Assembly: GCA_003221375.1 (NCBI GenBank) | Contig: QHRI01000215.1 | Span: 1 to 11,972, forward strand | Reading direction: 5' to 3' | Origin: Verrucomicrobiota bacterium | GTDB lineage: Bacteria > Verrucomicrobiota > Verrucomicrobiia > Chthoniobacterales > UBA10450 | Length of the DNA stretch: 11,972 nucleotides | Part shown: one piece after another, positions 1-7,192 of the stretch | How positions within the stretch are numbered: the stretch's first letter is position 1 | Layout of the letters: every line of letters starts with the position of its first letter | Notes under the pieces: generated by a model | Told to the model about the DNA's origin: nothing | The model's input: the letters and a program-made list of their open reading frames with translations, nothing else | Databases searched by the model: none | Translations under genes and position numbers: made by a program

Positions 1-4
1 ATCA

Positions 5-1033
5 ATGTCCTACCACCTAAAGGCTTTTTACCGCCATGCTCGCCCCAAACTTCAGCAACAACTAGTTGGCAGCTTAAAATACATGAAAACTCCACGTCAG
101 TTTAAGTCGACTTATCTCTTCTCACTAGTGCGCACCGCAAGTGCGGTGACGTTATTGTCCGCGGCAGCCGCAATGGCTTTTGTCGCGGTGGAATCGTCGG
201 GCCCCTTGTCATGGGCGAAAGCGGACAACAAAGACACGATCGACAAAGTACGTCAAAATCGCGCTGCCCTGTTTAGAAACAAACTAGCCATCCCCGGTCC
301 CCAACAAGAGGGCGGACCAATGGCCGCAGCTGAAGAGAATTACTCGAATCGTGCGGCCGGGCGCGCATACGTCCCATTTCAATTGACGTCAAATGCCCAG
401 CAGGCTTGGAAAAGAATCAAGTCGCAGCGGAACAGAAATACCGTGGGCACATGGACTCTAGCCGGGCCAAGCAAGGCCGATGATCCAAATGTATTGACCT
501 TCAGCAGCGCTGAGTATTTCACCTCCGGCCGCATTACCGCACTTGCCATCGATCCGAGCTGCAATAACACGAGATGCCGAGTATGGGCGGCAGCTGCTGG
601 AGGCGGGGTCTGGCAGACCAACAATGCACTTTCAGGCAATGGGGCTAGCTGGACGTTTGTGTCCGGCAGCTTTTCAACGAATGCAATCGGTACTCTTACC
701 TACGATGCTGCCCATAACACACTTTACGCTGGCACCGGTGAGCCTAACGCGTCGGGTGATTCGGAGGCTGGCTTCGGGGCGTTGACTGCACGTGCGTCGT
801 CGGGTCCGGCGGCTTTCAGCAAGCTCCCGCTTACACTGGTCCTGCATTCGATGGTCGTGCGATCTCCTCGATTGTTATCGATCCTGCCAATCCGAGTATC
901 ATGTACGTTGCATCCGCGCGGGGGGTACGTGGGATCAGCTCGGTTACAGGTGGTGCCGGAAGCAGTGCTCCCGGCCTTCCGCCGTACGGATTATGGAAGT
1001 CCACTGACGGCGGGACGAACTTCACGCTTTTGA
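5..1033 (+). CDS. N-terminal part of a secreted Asp-box (BNR/sortilin-like) beta-propeller protein, frame-broken
   Basis: This frame carries the export signal and first propeller blades of a protein that continues in another frame from about 781. Two ATG starts are possible: position 5, or position 83 (Met27), which fits a signal peptide better: a short basic stretch (KTPRQFK) and then a hydrophobic Ala-rich segment around residues 45-62. Residues from about 145 onward look like an Asp-box propeller: GRITALAIDPS, a GGGVWQT turn with GASWTFVSG, then LYAGTGEPNASGDSEAG, a motif seen in this family. After roughly residue 259 (nt 780) the reading becomes low-quality, while the +1 frame shows family-like sequence, so the tail to 1033 is probably not native. 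The family is usually extracellular or cell-surface; substrate unknown. Nothing upstream is visible, so promoter and operon cannot be judged. Confidence 0.75.
   Translation: MSYHLKAFYRHARPKLQQQLVGSLKYMKTPRQFKSTYLFSLVRTASAVTLLSAAAAMAFVAVESSGPLSWAKADNKDTIDKVRQNRAALFRNKLAIPGPQQEGGPMAAAEENYSNRAAGRAYVPFQLTSNAQQAWKRIKSQRNRNTVGTWTLAGPSKADDPNVLTFSSAEYFTSGRITALAIDPSCNNTRCRVWAAAAGGGVWQTNNALSGNGASWTFVSGSFSTNAIGTLTYDAAHNTLYAGTGEPNASGDSEAGFGALTARASSGPAAFSKLPLTLVLHSMVVRSPRLLSILPIRVSCTLHPRGGYVGSARLQVVPEAVLPAFRRTDYGSPLTAGRTSRF
775..800 (+). other. Frame break in the Asp-box propeller gene
   Basis: Up to about 779 the frame starting at 5 reads a family motif ending GDSEAGFG. From about 781 the frame of the downstream 705-codon ORF reads VDCTCVVGSGGFQQAPAYTG and continues without interruption. 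The third frame meets a TGA at 783-785. No heptameric slippery site is seen, and the blade sequence expected between GDSEAG and the next strand (a KSTDGG-like Asp box) seems to be absent, so this looks like a short out-of-frame deletion and not a programmed shift. The missing length is inferred from family memory, not measured. Confidence 0.65.
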
Positions 1034-3018
1034 ACTATCAAGACATTTGTCTGAATCCGACACTCCCAGGCAGCGCCGGCATCATCCAGTCCAGCTTCGG
1101 TTCAACGCGCGGTGTTCACGAGGCGGCGTTAGATCCGAGTTCGGCAAATATAGTGTATGCCGCTCCGTTCCCGTCGAACAATATCTGCCCGAACAACGTT
1201 GGAGGTGGCGTGTGGCGTTCAAGCGATAACGGCACCAGTTGGACGCAGATGAAAAACGCGCTCAACGCCACGCTAAATACTGATCGGGCGTCGTTCGCCG
1301 TCACGCCGATTGCGGGTGGATTTACGCGAATGTATGTGGGCGTCGGAAATACCAGCATCAGCGCGGCGAATCAGGCGCGGCTGTACCGCACAGACGATGC
1401 AGTGACCGCTACCGACGCAAACTTCACTGACCTGACAGCCGTGCAGCAGGCATCAACGGCACCGAACCAGACGCTAAATTATTGCGGTGACCCAGCGGTT
1501 GGGGGCGCCCAATGCGTGTACGACAATGTGGTTTATTCGCCTCCGGGAAAACCCGACGTCGTATACCTGGGCGGCATCTTTAACTACACCAACTACGGTT
1601 TCAGGAACAACGGTCGCGCATTCCTCCGCTCAACAGATGCCGGCGTGACCTTTACCGATTTGACATGGGATGCAACAACGAATCCAACGCCGCCCGACAC
1701 CTGCTGTCAGCCGAATCCAATTGCCCCGAATGGAATGCATCCAGATCAGCACGCTATCGTAGAGATTCCGGGAACGAACGCAGCGATCTTCGGCTCGGAT
1801 GGTGGGCTTGTACGCTCCAGCGGAGCGTTTGCCGACATCTCATCTCAGTGTATCGCTCGCGGCCTGAGCGGCACAGACCTTGCAACTTGCCAGCAGTTGC
1901 TCTCCGCAGTCGCGACGTACCTCTACAATCTGAACAAAGGGCTTTCGACCTTGCAATTCCAGAGCCTGTCAGTTGCAGCCGATAATCCCAAGCATCTTCA
2001 GGGTGGCACACAGGACAACGGCACGTTCGAGACGATCGGCTCCGCCGTCACCTGGCCGCAGATCATGTACGGCGATGGCGGTCAGTCTGGCTTCAACATT
2101 GGCAATTCGGCGCTACGGCTTAACTCATTCACGAATAATGCCCACGATGTGAACTTCCAGAATGGCGATCCCTTGAAGTGGGTTATTGCCAGCGGTCCAA
2201 TCAGAGCCAGTGGTGAAGGCGCGCAGTTCTATTCGCCGATTATCGCTGATCCTGCGAGCGCTGGAACCATTTTCGAAGGCTCGTTGAGCGTGTGGCGTAC
2301 CCAGGATTGGGCTGGTAGCCAGGCGTTCCTCGAAGCGAACTGCCCCGAGTTTACGACGTCGAGTTTCAACCCCGGTTGCGGTGACTTCGTCCGGATCGGC
2401 CCTGCTGGTGCAACAGATCTAACAGCAAGCGCCGGAGATTACCGTGGGACGACACGTGCCGGCGGAAACGTCGTCGCGCTTGCGCGAACTCCGAACGACA
2501 CGAGCACACTGTGGGCGGCGACTACGATTGGGCGCGTCTTCATCTCCAAGAATGCCGATACCACGAACACCGGCGTCACATTCACGCGCCTTGACACGTT
2601 CGATACGAATAGCCCTGCCAGGTTCATCAGCGGTATCTTCGTCGATCCAGCGAACCCGAATCACGCCTGGGTTTCCTATTCAAGTTATAGCTCGCTGACT
2701 CCAGCGACGCCGGGACATGTCTTCTCAGTGACGTATGACCAGGGTGCCGGCACCGCAACATGGACGAATCTCGATGGATCAGGGCCGACGGCGTTCCCTG
2801 ACTTCCCCGCAAACGGTATCGCCCATGATTCGAATGGCGATCTTTACGTTGCGAATGATTGGGGTGTACTGCGACGCGCGAATGGTTCATCCGATTGGGT
2901 GGTCGCCGGAACCGGCCTTCCCATGGTCGAGGTCGCAGGTCTTACGATCGTGCCAGGTGCGCGGAAGCTCTATGCCGCGACGCATGGGCGCAGTGCCTGG
3001 CAACTAACGCTGCCGTAA
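901..3018 (+). CDS. C-terminal part of the secreted Asp-box (BNR/sortilin-like) beta-propeller protein
   Basis: This is the main body of the gene that begins at 5 or 83. The first Met codon of this frame is at 901, but family-like coding is readable in the same frame from about 781, with PAFDGRAISSIVIDP just before the Met; 901 is therefore unlikely to be a native start. Asp-box turns (S-x-D-x-G-x-T-W/F) appear at LWKSTDGGTNF (about nt 990), VWRSSDNGTSW (about nt 1207) and FLRSTDAGVTF (about nt 1620), plus a degenerate one, FISKNADTTNTGVTF (about nt 2540). HPDQHAIVEIPG, GSDGGL and GGTQDNGT are also typical of sortilin/VPS10-like propellers. The end, LYAATHGRSAWQLTLP, is a normal last blade; no sorting domain or PEP-CTERM follows. 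Inferred role: secreted or surface beta-propeller binding glycans or proteins. Catalytic activity is not evident. Confidence 0.85.
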   Translation: MYVASARGVRGISSVTGGAGSSAPGLPPYGLWKSTDGGTNFTLLNYQDICLNPTLPGSAGIIQSSFGSTRGVHEAALDPSSANIVYAAPFPSNNICPNNVGGGVWRSSDNGTSWTQMKNALNATLNTDRASFAVTPIAGGFTRMYVGVGNTSISAANQARLYRTDDAVTATDANFTDLTAVQQASTAPNQTLNYCGDPAVGGAQCVYDNVVYSPPGKPDVVYLGGIFNYTNYGFRNNGRAFLRSTDAGVTFTDLTWDATTNPTPPDTCCQPNPIAPNGMHPDQHAIVEIPGTNAAIFGSDGGLVRSSGAFADISSQCIARGLSGTDLATCQQLLSAVATYLYNLNKGLSTLQFQSLSVAADNPKHLQGGTQDNGTFETIGSAVTWPQIMYGDGGQSGFNIGNSALRLNSFTNNAHDVNFQNGDPLKWVIASGPIRASGEGAQFYSPIIADPASAGTIFEGSLSVWRTQDWAGSQAFLEANCPEFTTSSFNPGCGDFVRIGPAGATDLTASAGDYRGTTRAGGNVVALARTPNDTSTLWAATTIGRVFISKNADTTNTGVTFTRLDTFDTNSPARFISGIFVDPANPNHAWVSYSSYSSLTPATPGHVFSVTYDQGAGTATWTNLDGSGPTAFPDFPANGIAHDSNGDLYVANDWGVLRRANGSSDWVVAGTGLPMVEVAGLTIVPGARKLYAATHGRSAWQLTLP

Positions 3019-3098
3019 TTTTGGATGCGTGAGAGGCGGGCTGTTGAAAAAACATCCAGCTCAACTTTGTAACATCAATGCTCAACGGCTGGAAATCG

Positions 3099-3114
3099 AA
3101 AGGATTAATCCTTT
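3099..3114. repeat. Perfect 16-bp palindrome in an intergenic gap
   Basis: AAAGGATTAATCCTTT is its own reverse complement over all 16 bases and lies in the 184-bp gap between the propeller gene (ends 3018) and the small zinc-knuckle gene (starts 3203). It has no loop and no T-tract, so it is not a rho-independent terminator. It has the shape of a homodimer operator about 90 bp before the next start, but no second copy was noticed in the window. The rest of the gap shows no further gene or clear promoter. Confidence 0.4.
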
Positions 3115-3202
3115 ACGGAAATGCCCCTGGTCTCGATTGCGGCTGAATGACTCTGTAAGGAAGAACAGCGTAAGCGGTAAAGCCGGCAAGGCGGGTGCGT
3201 GA

Positions 3203-3610
3203 ATGACGAGACAGTACAAATGGCAGATAAAAATGGTACGCGAAGGCAAATGCAAAATCTGCGGCGTGCCAGCAGTCACAAAACTTTATTGCGAAAAACA
3301 CCGGCTCGCTGCGAATGCACGCACGTGTGAGGCCGCGCGTCGCTCTCCGACCGCGGAATACATCAGCGGCAACAATGCAGGGAAAATCTTTCACTTTCCT
3401 AAGTGGCTGCTCGCGGAGCCGTTTATCCTCCATTATCACCCGCAGACCCGGAGCTTTTCTTGCACGCTTCTCAAGGACGAGAAGACGGAGGTCGGCTTTG
3501 GCAAATCCGTTGCACTAGCGGCAAAACGCTCGCTGCGGAAGACAAAGAAGGAGCCCCACTACAGCAGCGCACGGCCGGAGCGCCTGGCAACCGACACTGC
3601 CGTAAATTGA
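3203..3610 (+). CDS. Small hypothetical protein with an N-terminal Cys/His zinc-knuckle motif
   Basis: A 135-residue protein I do not recognise by name. Residues 17-33 read CKICG...LYCEKH, that is C17-x2-C20-x9-C30-x2-H33, a plausible Zn-binding knuckle like short treble-clef or zinc-ribbon motifs that follow a basic helix (WQIKMVREGK here). The second half (about residues 55-120) has no metal motif: it contains GKIFHFPKWLLAEPFILHYHPQTRSF and a Lys/Arg-rich tail, RSLRKTKKEPH. There is no signal peptide or membrane segment, so it is probably cytoplasmic and possibly nucleic-acid binding (inference). A purine-rich stretch, AAGGCGGG at 3188-3195, precedes the ATG by 7 nt and supports this start. 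The next gene begins 15 nt after the stop, so the two may be co-transcribed, although their functions show no obvious link. Confidence 0.65.
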   Translation: MTRQYKWQIKMVREGKCKICGVPAVTKLYCEKHRLAANARTCEAARRSPTAEYISGNNAGKIFHFPKWLLAEPFILHYHPQTRSFSCTLLKDEKTEVGFGKSVALAAKRSLRKTKKEPHYSSARPERLATDTAVN

Positions 3611-3625
3611 TTTTTTTGCGGTGCT

Positions 3626-4132
3626 ATGAAAAGCAGCATTCCTGTCATCCTTGTTTCCCTTTTGTCTACCTGTTGGGCTTTGGAAGAGGCGAGCCCACCA
3701 AGTCAGGGCAGTTCACCTTTGATCGAAACATCGACGCCGGTCCGCACGAAAGACTATAACGCGACGCTCAAGGAAACTTTGATAAACCTCGAGAAACTGT
3801 CATGGGAAGCTTGGAAGAAACGTGACGGAAAATTCTTTCAGGAATTTCTCTCCGACGATCACGTGGAGGTGGGCTCCAGTGGCGCAGCGACGAAAGCGCA
3901 AATAGTCACCTTTGTCGCAAGTCCGGTCTGCATAGTAAATAGTTATTCGATTGATAGATTCGAGTTGAAGATGTTAAACTCAGACATCGCGCTGTTGAGT
4001 TATCACGCGGCACAAGACACAACTTGCAGCGGCGTCGCCGTGCCTAGCCCAGTATGGGCAAGTTCGCTCTACGTTAAGCGCGGTGACCGTTGGCTGAATG
4101 CCTTCTACCAACAAACGCAGGCCAAAAAATAG
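3626..4132 (+). CDS. Exported SnoaL/DUF4440-like (NTF2-fold) protein
   Basis: A 168-residue protein with a short N-terminal export signal (MKSSIPVILVSLLSTCWA). A cysteine at residue 16 follows L-S-T, which resembles a lipobox but has Thr at -1, so either a lipoprotein or ordinary signal-peptidase cleavage after WALEEA is possible. Residues about 47-165 match the SnoaL/DUF4440 pattern: an opening helix (TLINLEKLSWEAWKKRDGKFF), then FLSDDHVEVG, and strands ending in SSLYVKRGDRWLNAFYQQT. This NTF2-like cone fold usually binds small hydrophobic ligands; most secreted DUF4440 proteins have no known reaction. Two cysteines, C102 and C134, may pair in the periplasm. It follows the zinc-knuckle gene by 15 nt and converges on the kinase operon, with 34 bp between the two stops and no clear hairpin in that gap. 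Confidence 0.85.
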   Translation: MKSSIPVILVSLLSTCWALEEASPPSQGSSPLIETSTPVRTKDYNATLKETLINLEKLSWEAWKKRDGKFFQEFLSDDHVEVGSSGAATKAQIVTFVASPVCIVNSYSIDRFELKMLNSDIALLSYHAAQDTTCSGVAVPSPVWASSLYVKRGDRWLNAFYQQTQAKK

Positions 4133-4166
4133 CGAGCCTTTATCACGGGCCCGCCGCGCGATTCGA

Positions 4167-5582
4167 TTAAGGGACGGCTGCAATTTCGAGCAGCGAGCCT
4201 AGGTTGTACCGCCGCAGTAGCGCGGAAAATCTGCTATCTGAACGAAGCGGATCCAATAGGGGGTTATACCGAATGTTTCGGGACTGGTGTTCGTTCGTCC
4301 GAACGTCGGGAGCTTGTCGTAATCCCCGTTCAAACCAGTCAAACGCCGCGTTCTCATCACCGCGGGCGCCGTACAAGGCGGCAAGGTGGTAAGGATCAAC
4401 TTTGTTCATTGCAGCTAATCGCAGAATTTCGGGCATCATCGACTCTGCTTCCGACTTACGGCCCATAGAGATCAGAGCCGTCGCAATCGACGCAAGAACG
4501 TCGCCCTGTCTGTCGGGGTTGAGCACGGCCACCCTTTGATAATGTTCAATCGCTTGTTGATACCTACCATTTAAAAGATAAGCGTATGCCAAGTTCTCTT
4601 GAATCGGAACCTCATTGGGAGCCAATTCAGCAGCCTTGTAGCAGTACTCGAGGCACCCGCGGAACTGTCGAGCGAAACTGAGGATGAGGCCCAGAGCCGA
4701 GTTATTAGTCGGCGAAAGAGGATCCAATTCTTGAGCACGTTTTATTTCTCGGACAGCTTCTTCCAGCCGACCTAAAGACGATAGCGCCCAGCCGTACCGC
4801 AGGTGAGCGACAGCCAAATTGGGATTCAATGCCAAGGCGCGCCGAAGCGAAGCAGTAGCGACTTCATCGTCTTTCTGATAAGATTCAATCATTGCCGCGG
4901 CTACATGAGCCTCAGCAATAGAATCATCGAGCAGCAGCGCCCGGTCGACCGCTGCCTTGGCATTCCGAACCCACTCTGCCCCGGAGCCATAACCATAATT
5001 GAACTGCAGGTAGTAACAATCCGACATCAGGGCATATGCGAGAGCAAAATTCGGATCCTTTTCGACGGCCCGCCCAAAATGCTCGATCGCCTTTTCGAGA
5101 CCATCCTTCGATCGTGTATTCCAAAAGTAAAGGCCCCTCAGATATTCGTCATAAGCGACGGCATTTGTGGTGTAGCGTTTTGCCAGCTGCTTCCGCTCGT
5201 CGGCATTCAGGTTAAGCACAAGTGATCGAGTAACACTGTCGGAAATCGAGTCCTGAACTCCAAAGATGTCAGTAAAGGTTTGGTCGAATTTCTCCGACCA
5301 GATGGTGCGGCCGCTTGCAACGTGGGCTAGTTGCACAGTGGTGCGAACCCGATCCCCAGATCTCTGGACCGTTCCACTCAGGATCGCATCCACGCCTAAT
5401 GTGCGGCCCGCAGCAAGCGGATACCTTGCTGGTCCTTTGTACCTAGCTACTGCGCAAGTCGGCAACACGACGAGTTGCCTTAAAGTACTGAGCTTGCCAA
5501 TTACCGCGTCAGCCATGCCTAGCCCCAATAATTCATCATGCCTATCCTTGCCTAGCGGCTCAAACGGTAGAACCGCGATAGA
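4167..5582 (-). repeat. Tandem sensor module 2 (TolB-like + TPR), intact
   Basis: Second copy of the module, uninterrupted to the stop at 4167. It is most similar to module 1 in the TolB-like part, where 30 consecutive residues are identical, and also at nucleotide level, for example around 5256-5300 against 6636-6680. The TPR parts are more diverged (NYGYGSGAEWVRN against YYGYNSRPDRIQN). This copy serves as the internal reference showing what module 1 has lost. Confidence 0.85.
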
Positions 5583-6191
5583 GTGGACGATGGACGCGTC
5601 TGCCGCATTCGCGCGAGAGGGCCTTGTCTCCGTTTCGAGAAGTGAACCGCGGTTGTGGTTCCGCAGTAGTGCGGCAAATCTGTTGTCCGAACGTAGAGGA
5701 TCTAACAGGGGATCATATCTGATCATTCGTGCATCGCCCGTTATGCGTACGGCTGGACCTCCTTGTAATAGCTTCTCGAACCACTCAAATGCTGCGTCCT
5801 TCTGACCGCGCGCGCCATATAACACAGCGATATTGTAAGGATCCGCCTTGGCTTCGGCAGCCAACTTCAGAATTTCAGGCATCATTGAATCTGCCTCTGA
5901 CCTGCGACCTGCAGAGAGGAAGACGGTTGCGATCATGGCAAGAACGTCGCCTTTATGGTCGGGATTGAGTTCAGCTTCTCTTCGATAATGTTCAATTGCT
6001 TGCTCGAACATGTCGTTTAGAGCATATGCAAGCCCCAGATTTTCCTGTATTGGGGCGTCGTTCGGAGCTAGTTCTGCCGCTTTATAACAGTAGGCTAGAG
6101 CATCGCGATACTGCCTAGCGAAAATTAGAGTGACACCTAGAGCTGTATTGTTTGTAGGTGACAGCGGGTCGAGCTCTTGAGCTCGCTTCAT
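4167..6191 (-). CDS. C-terminal sensor part of the Ser/Thr kinase: TPR end of module 1 plus full TolB-like/TPR module 2
   Basis: This 674-codon frame has no kinase domain. Residues 1-190 are the TPR tail of module 1, opening MKRAQELDPLSPTNN. Residues about 200-325 are a TolB-like domain starting SIAVLPFEPLG and including GVDAILSGTVQRSGDRVR. Residues about 345-625 are further TPR helices (ALAYALMSDCYYLQ, AVAHLRYGWALSSLG, KAAELAPN, AIEHYQRVAVLNPD). Both modules end with a similar tail, RYDPLLDPLRSDNRF and RYNPLLDPLRSDSRF. The Met at 6191 aligns with an internal position (Ile483) of the second module, so it was not originally a start. The codon before is a natural continuation (VRE). The stop of the upstream frame overlaps this ATG as ATGA. 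It is most simply the remainder of one long kinase gene. If made alone it lacks a signal peptide and would remain cytoplasmic. Confidence 0.8.
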   Translation of the reverse strand: MKRAQELDPLSPTNNTALGVTLIFARQYRDALAYCYKAAELAPNDAPIQENLGLAYALNDMFEQAIEHYRREAELNPDHKGDVLAMIATVFLSAGRRSEADSMMPEILKLAAEAKADPYNIAVLYGARGQKDAAFEWFEKLLQGGPAVRITGDARMIRYDPLLDPLRSDNRFAALLRNHNRGSLLETETRPSRANAADASIVHSIAVLPFEPLGKDRHDELLGLGMADAVIGKLSTLRQLVVLPTCAVARYKGPARYPLAAGRTLGVDAILSGTVQRSGDRVRTTVQLAHVASGRTIWSEKFDQTFTDIFGVQDSISDSVTRSLVLNLNADERKQLAKRYTTNAVAYDEYLRGLYFWNTRSKDGLEKAIEHFGRAVEKDPNFALAYALMSDCYYLQFNYGYGSGAEWVRNAKAAVDRALLLDDSIAEAHVAAAMIESYQKDDEVATASLRRALALNPNLAVAHLRYGWALSSLGRLEEAVREIKRAQELDPLSPTNNSALGLILSFARQFRGCLEYCYKAAELAPNEVPIQENLAYAYLLNGRYQQAIEHYQRVAVLNPDRQGDVLASIATALISMGRKSEAESMMPEILRLAAMNKVDPYHLAALYGARGDENAAFDWFERGLRQAPDVRTNEHQSRNIRYNPLLDPLRSDSRFSALLRRYNLGSLLEIAAVP

Positions 6192-6973
6192 CTCGCGTAC
6201 GTGATGGCGCGGCGAAGCGAATCCATTCCTTCCTGATGATCGGACTCAGCGCCTCGGCCCATTGTTTCACGAAACTGCACCCCAGCTAGAGCGACATGAG
6301 CTTCAGCAAGAGAATCGTCAAGTAACAGCGCATGGTCGACCGCGGTCCTCGCATTTTGAATGCGGTCAGGTCGAGAGTTGTAACCGTAATAAAGTTGCAA
6401 GAAGTAACAGTCCGACATCAGCGCATAGGCGAGTGCAAAGTTGGGATCTTTCTCGACTGCTCGCCCAAAGTAGTCGATTGCTTTTTCAAGTCCCTCTTTG
6501 GATCGCGTGTTATAGAAGTAAAGCCCCATCAAATATTCGTCGTAGGCGGCGGGGTTTGTAGTGTAATGTTTTACCAGCTGCTTCCGCTCGTCGGCACTCA
6601 GGTTAATCGCAAGTGAGTTGGCAACGCTGTCGGAAATCGAGTCTTGAACGCCAAAGATGTCAGTGAAGGTTTGGTCGAATTTCTCTGACCAAATAGTACG
6701 GCCGCTTGCGACTTGCACGAGTTGCACGGTAACCCGAACCCGGTCACCGGATCGCTGGGCAGTACCGCTGAGGATCGCATCCACACCCAATGCGCGACCT
6801 GCAGCGATCGGATCATTCGCCGGGCCCCTGTATTTTGAGATCGAACTGGTGGGTAGTACGGTAAGGCCTTTCAGCCCGCTCATTCGACCTATAACCGCAT
6901 CGGCCATACCCAGCCCTAACAATTGATTATTCATACCTTGGCCGATCGGCTCGAACGGTAGTACAGCAATTGA
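5583..6973 (-). repeat. Tandem sensor module 1 (TolB-like + TPR)
   Basis: First copy of a coding tandem duplication, from the SIAVLPFEP motif at 6973 to just before the second SIAVLPFEP at 5582. It spans 1391 nt; adding the 76 missing bases gives 1467 nt (489 codons), a whole number of codons, although the two copies also differ by about 7 codons just before SLRRA. Order of parts: TolB-like domain, TPR helices, MPEILKLAAEAK, tail with DPLLDPLRSD. The second copy follows immediately in the same orientation. Confidence 0.85.
6188..6215 (-). other. 76-nt out-of-frame deletion in sensor module 1, with ATGA stop/start overlap
   Basis: In module 2, 27 codons (81 nt) lie between the Ala codon of SLRRA and the codons for VRE(I)KRAQELD. 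In module 1 only 5 nt (ATCAC) lie between the same two points, so 76 nt are absent and the frame changes. The result is a TGA stop that overlaps the next ATG as ATGA (6191-6188 on the minus strand). This is a direct within-window comparison of two copies and does not depend on outside homologues. Confidence 0.85.
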
Positions 6974-7192
6974 GCGCACAGCTTCCAAAGCAGTGCCAGG
7001 CGACTCTGTCGGGACCAGTTTTTTGTTCCGCTGACTTTGAAGCAAGTGGATAGCCGGTCCACGTAAGAACACTGCAGCTCCGACCACAATTACGCCGAGA
7101 ATCAGTGCGCCTGCACCCGCGACGCGTAAGCGGCGACTGTACCCAGTTTCAAATCGACCTCCGGCACCGGACGAAATCTGCGCATTTTCCAC
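6188..7192 (-). CDS. Middle part of the Ser/Thr kinase: transmembrane helix, TolB-like domain and start of TPR module 1
   Basis: This frame opens with a GTG inside the kinase coding region; in-frame sequence continues upstream of it (EHGTPFL), so it may not be a native start. Residues 24-44 (VAGAGALILGVIVVGAAVFLR) form one membrane helix preceded by RRLR, as expected for a kinase inside the cell and a sensor outside. Residues about 72-195 are a TolB-like domain: SIAVLPFEPIG, LGLGMADAVIG, GVDAILSGTAQRSGDRVR, IWSEKFDQTFTDIFGVQDSI. Residues about 215-330 are TPR helices (ALAYALMSDCYFLQ, AEAHVAL). Residues 161-190 are identical to residues 291-320 of the downstream frame, so the two modules are recent duplicates. 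The frame ends abruptly at RRAITYAR because 76 nt found in module 2 are missing here. Confidence 0.8.
   Translation of the reverse strand: MENAQISSGAGGRFETGYSRRLRVAGAGALILGVIVVGAAVFLRGPAIHLLQSQRNKKLVPTESPGTALEAVRSIAVLPFEPIGQGMNNQLLGLGMADAVIGRMSGLKGLTVLPTSSISKYRGPANDPIAAGRALGVDAILSGTAQRSGDRVRVTVQLVQVASGRTIWSEKFDQTFTDIFGVQDSISDSVANSLAINLSADERKQLVKHYTTNPAAYDEYLMGLYFYNTRSKEGLEKAIDYFGRAVEKDPNFALAYALMSDCYFLQLYYGYNSRPDRIQNARTAVDHALLLDDSLAEAHVALAGVQFRETMGRGAESDHQEGMDSLRRAITYAR

Noticed and set aside
133..148. Inverted repeat CACCGCA-AG-TGCGGTG
   Set aside because: A 7-bp hairpin with a 2-nt loop inside the signal-peptide coding region, without a T-tract; probably chance.
775..800. Programmed -1 frameshift in the propeller gene
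   Set aside because: No slippery heptamer is present and a blade segment appears to be missing, so a deletion is the simpler reading.
3403..3759. 118-codon plus-strand ORF bridging two genes
   Set aside because: It overlaps the zinc-knuckle and SnoaL-like genes out of frame, and those frames show family motifs or a better start.
4803..5225. 140-codon plus-strand ORF antisense to the kinase sensor
   Set aside because: It mirrors the duplicated TolB/TPR coding sequence, and a similar antisense ORF appears over module 1, so it is a shadow of codon use, not a gene.
5266..5805. 179-codon plus-strand ORF
   Set aside because: Antisense to the conserved TolB-like domain, with a parallel shadow at 6657-6926; no recognisable domain.
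4167..6973. Mobile element or IS-mediated origin of the tandem repeat
   Set aside because: No transposase, terminal inverted repeats or target-site duplications were found; the repeat is purely coding.
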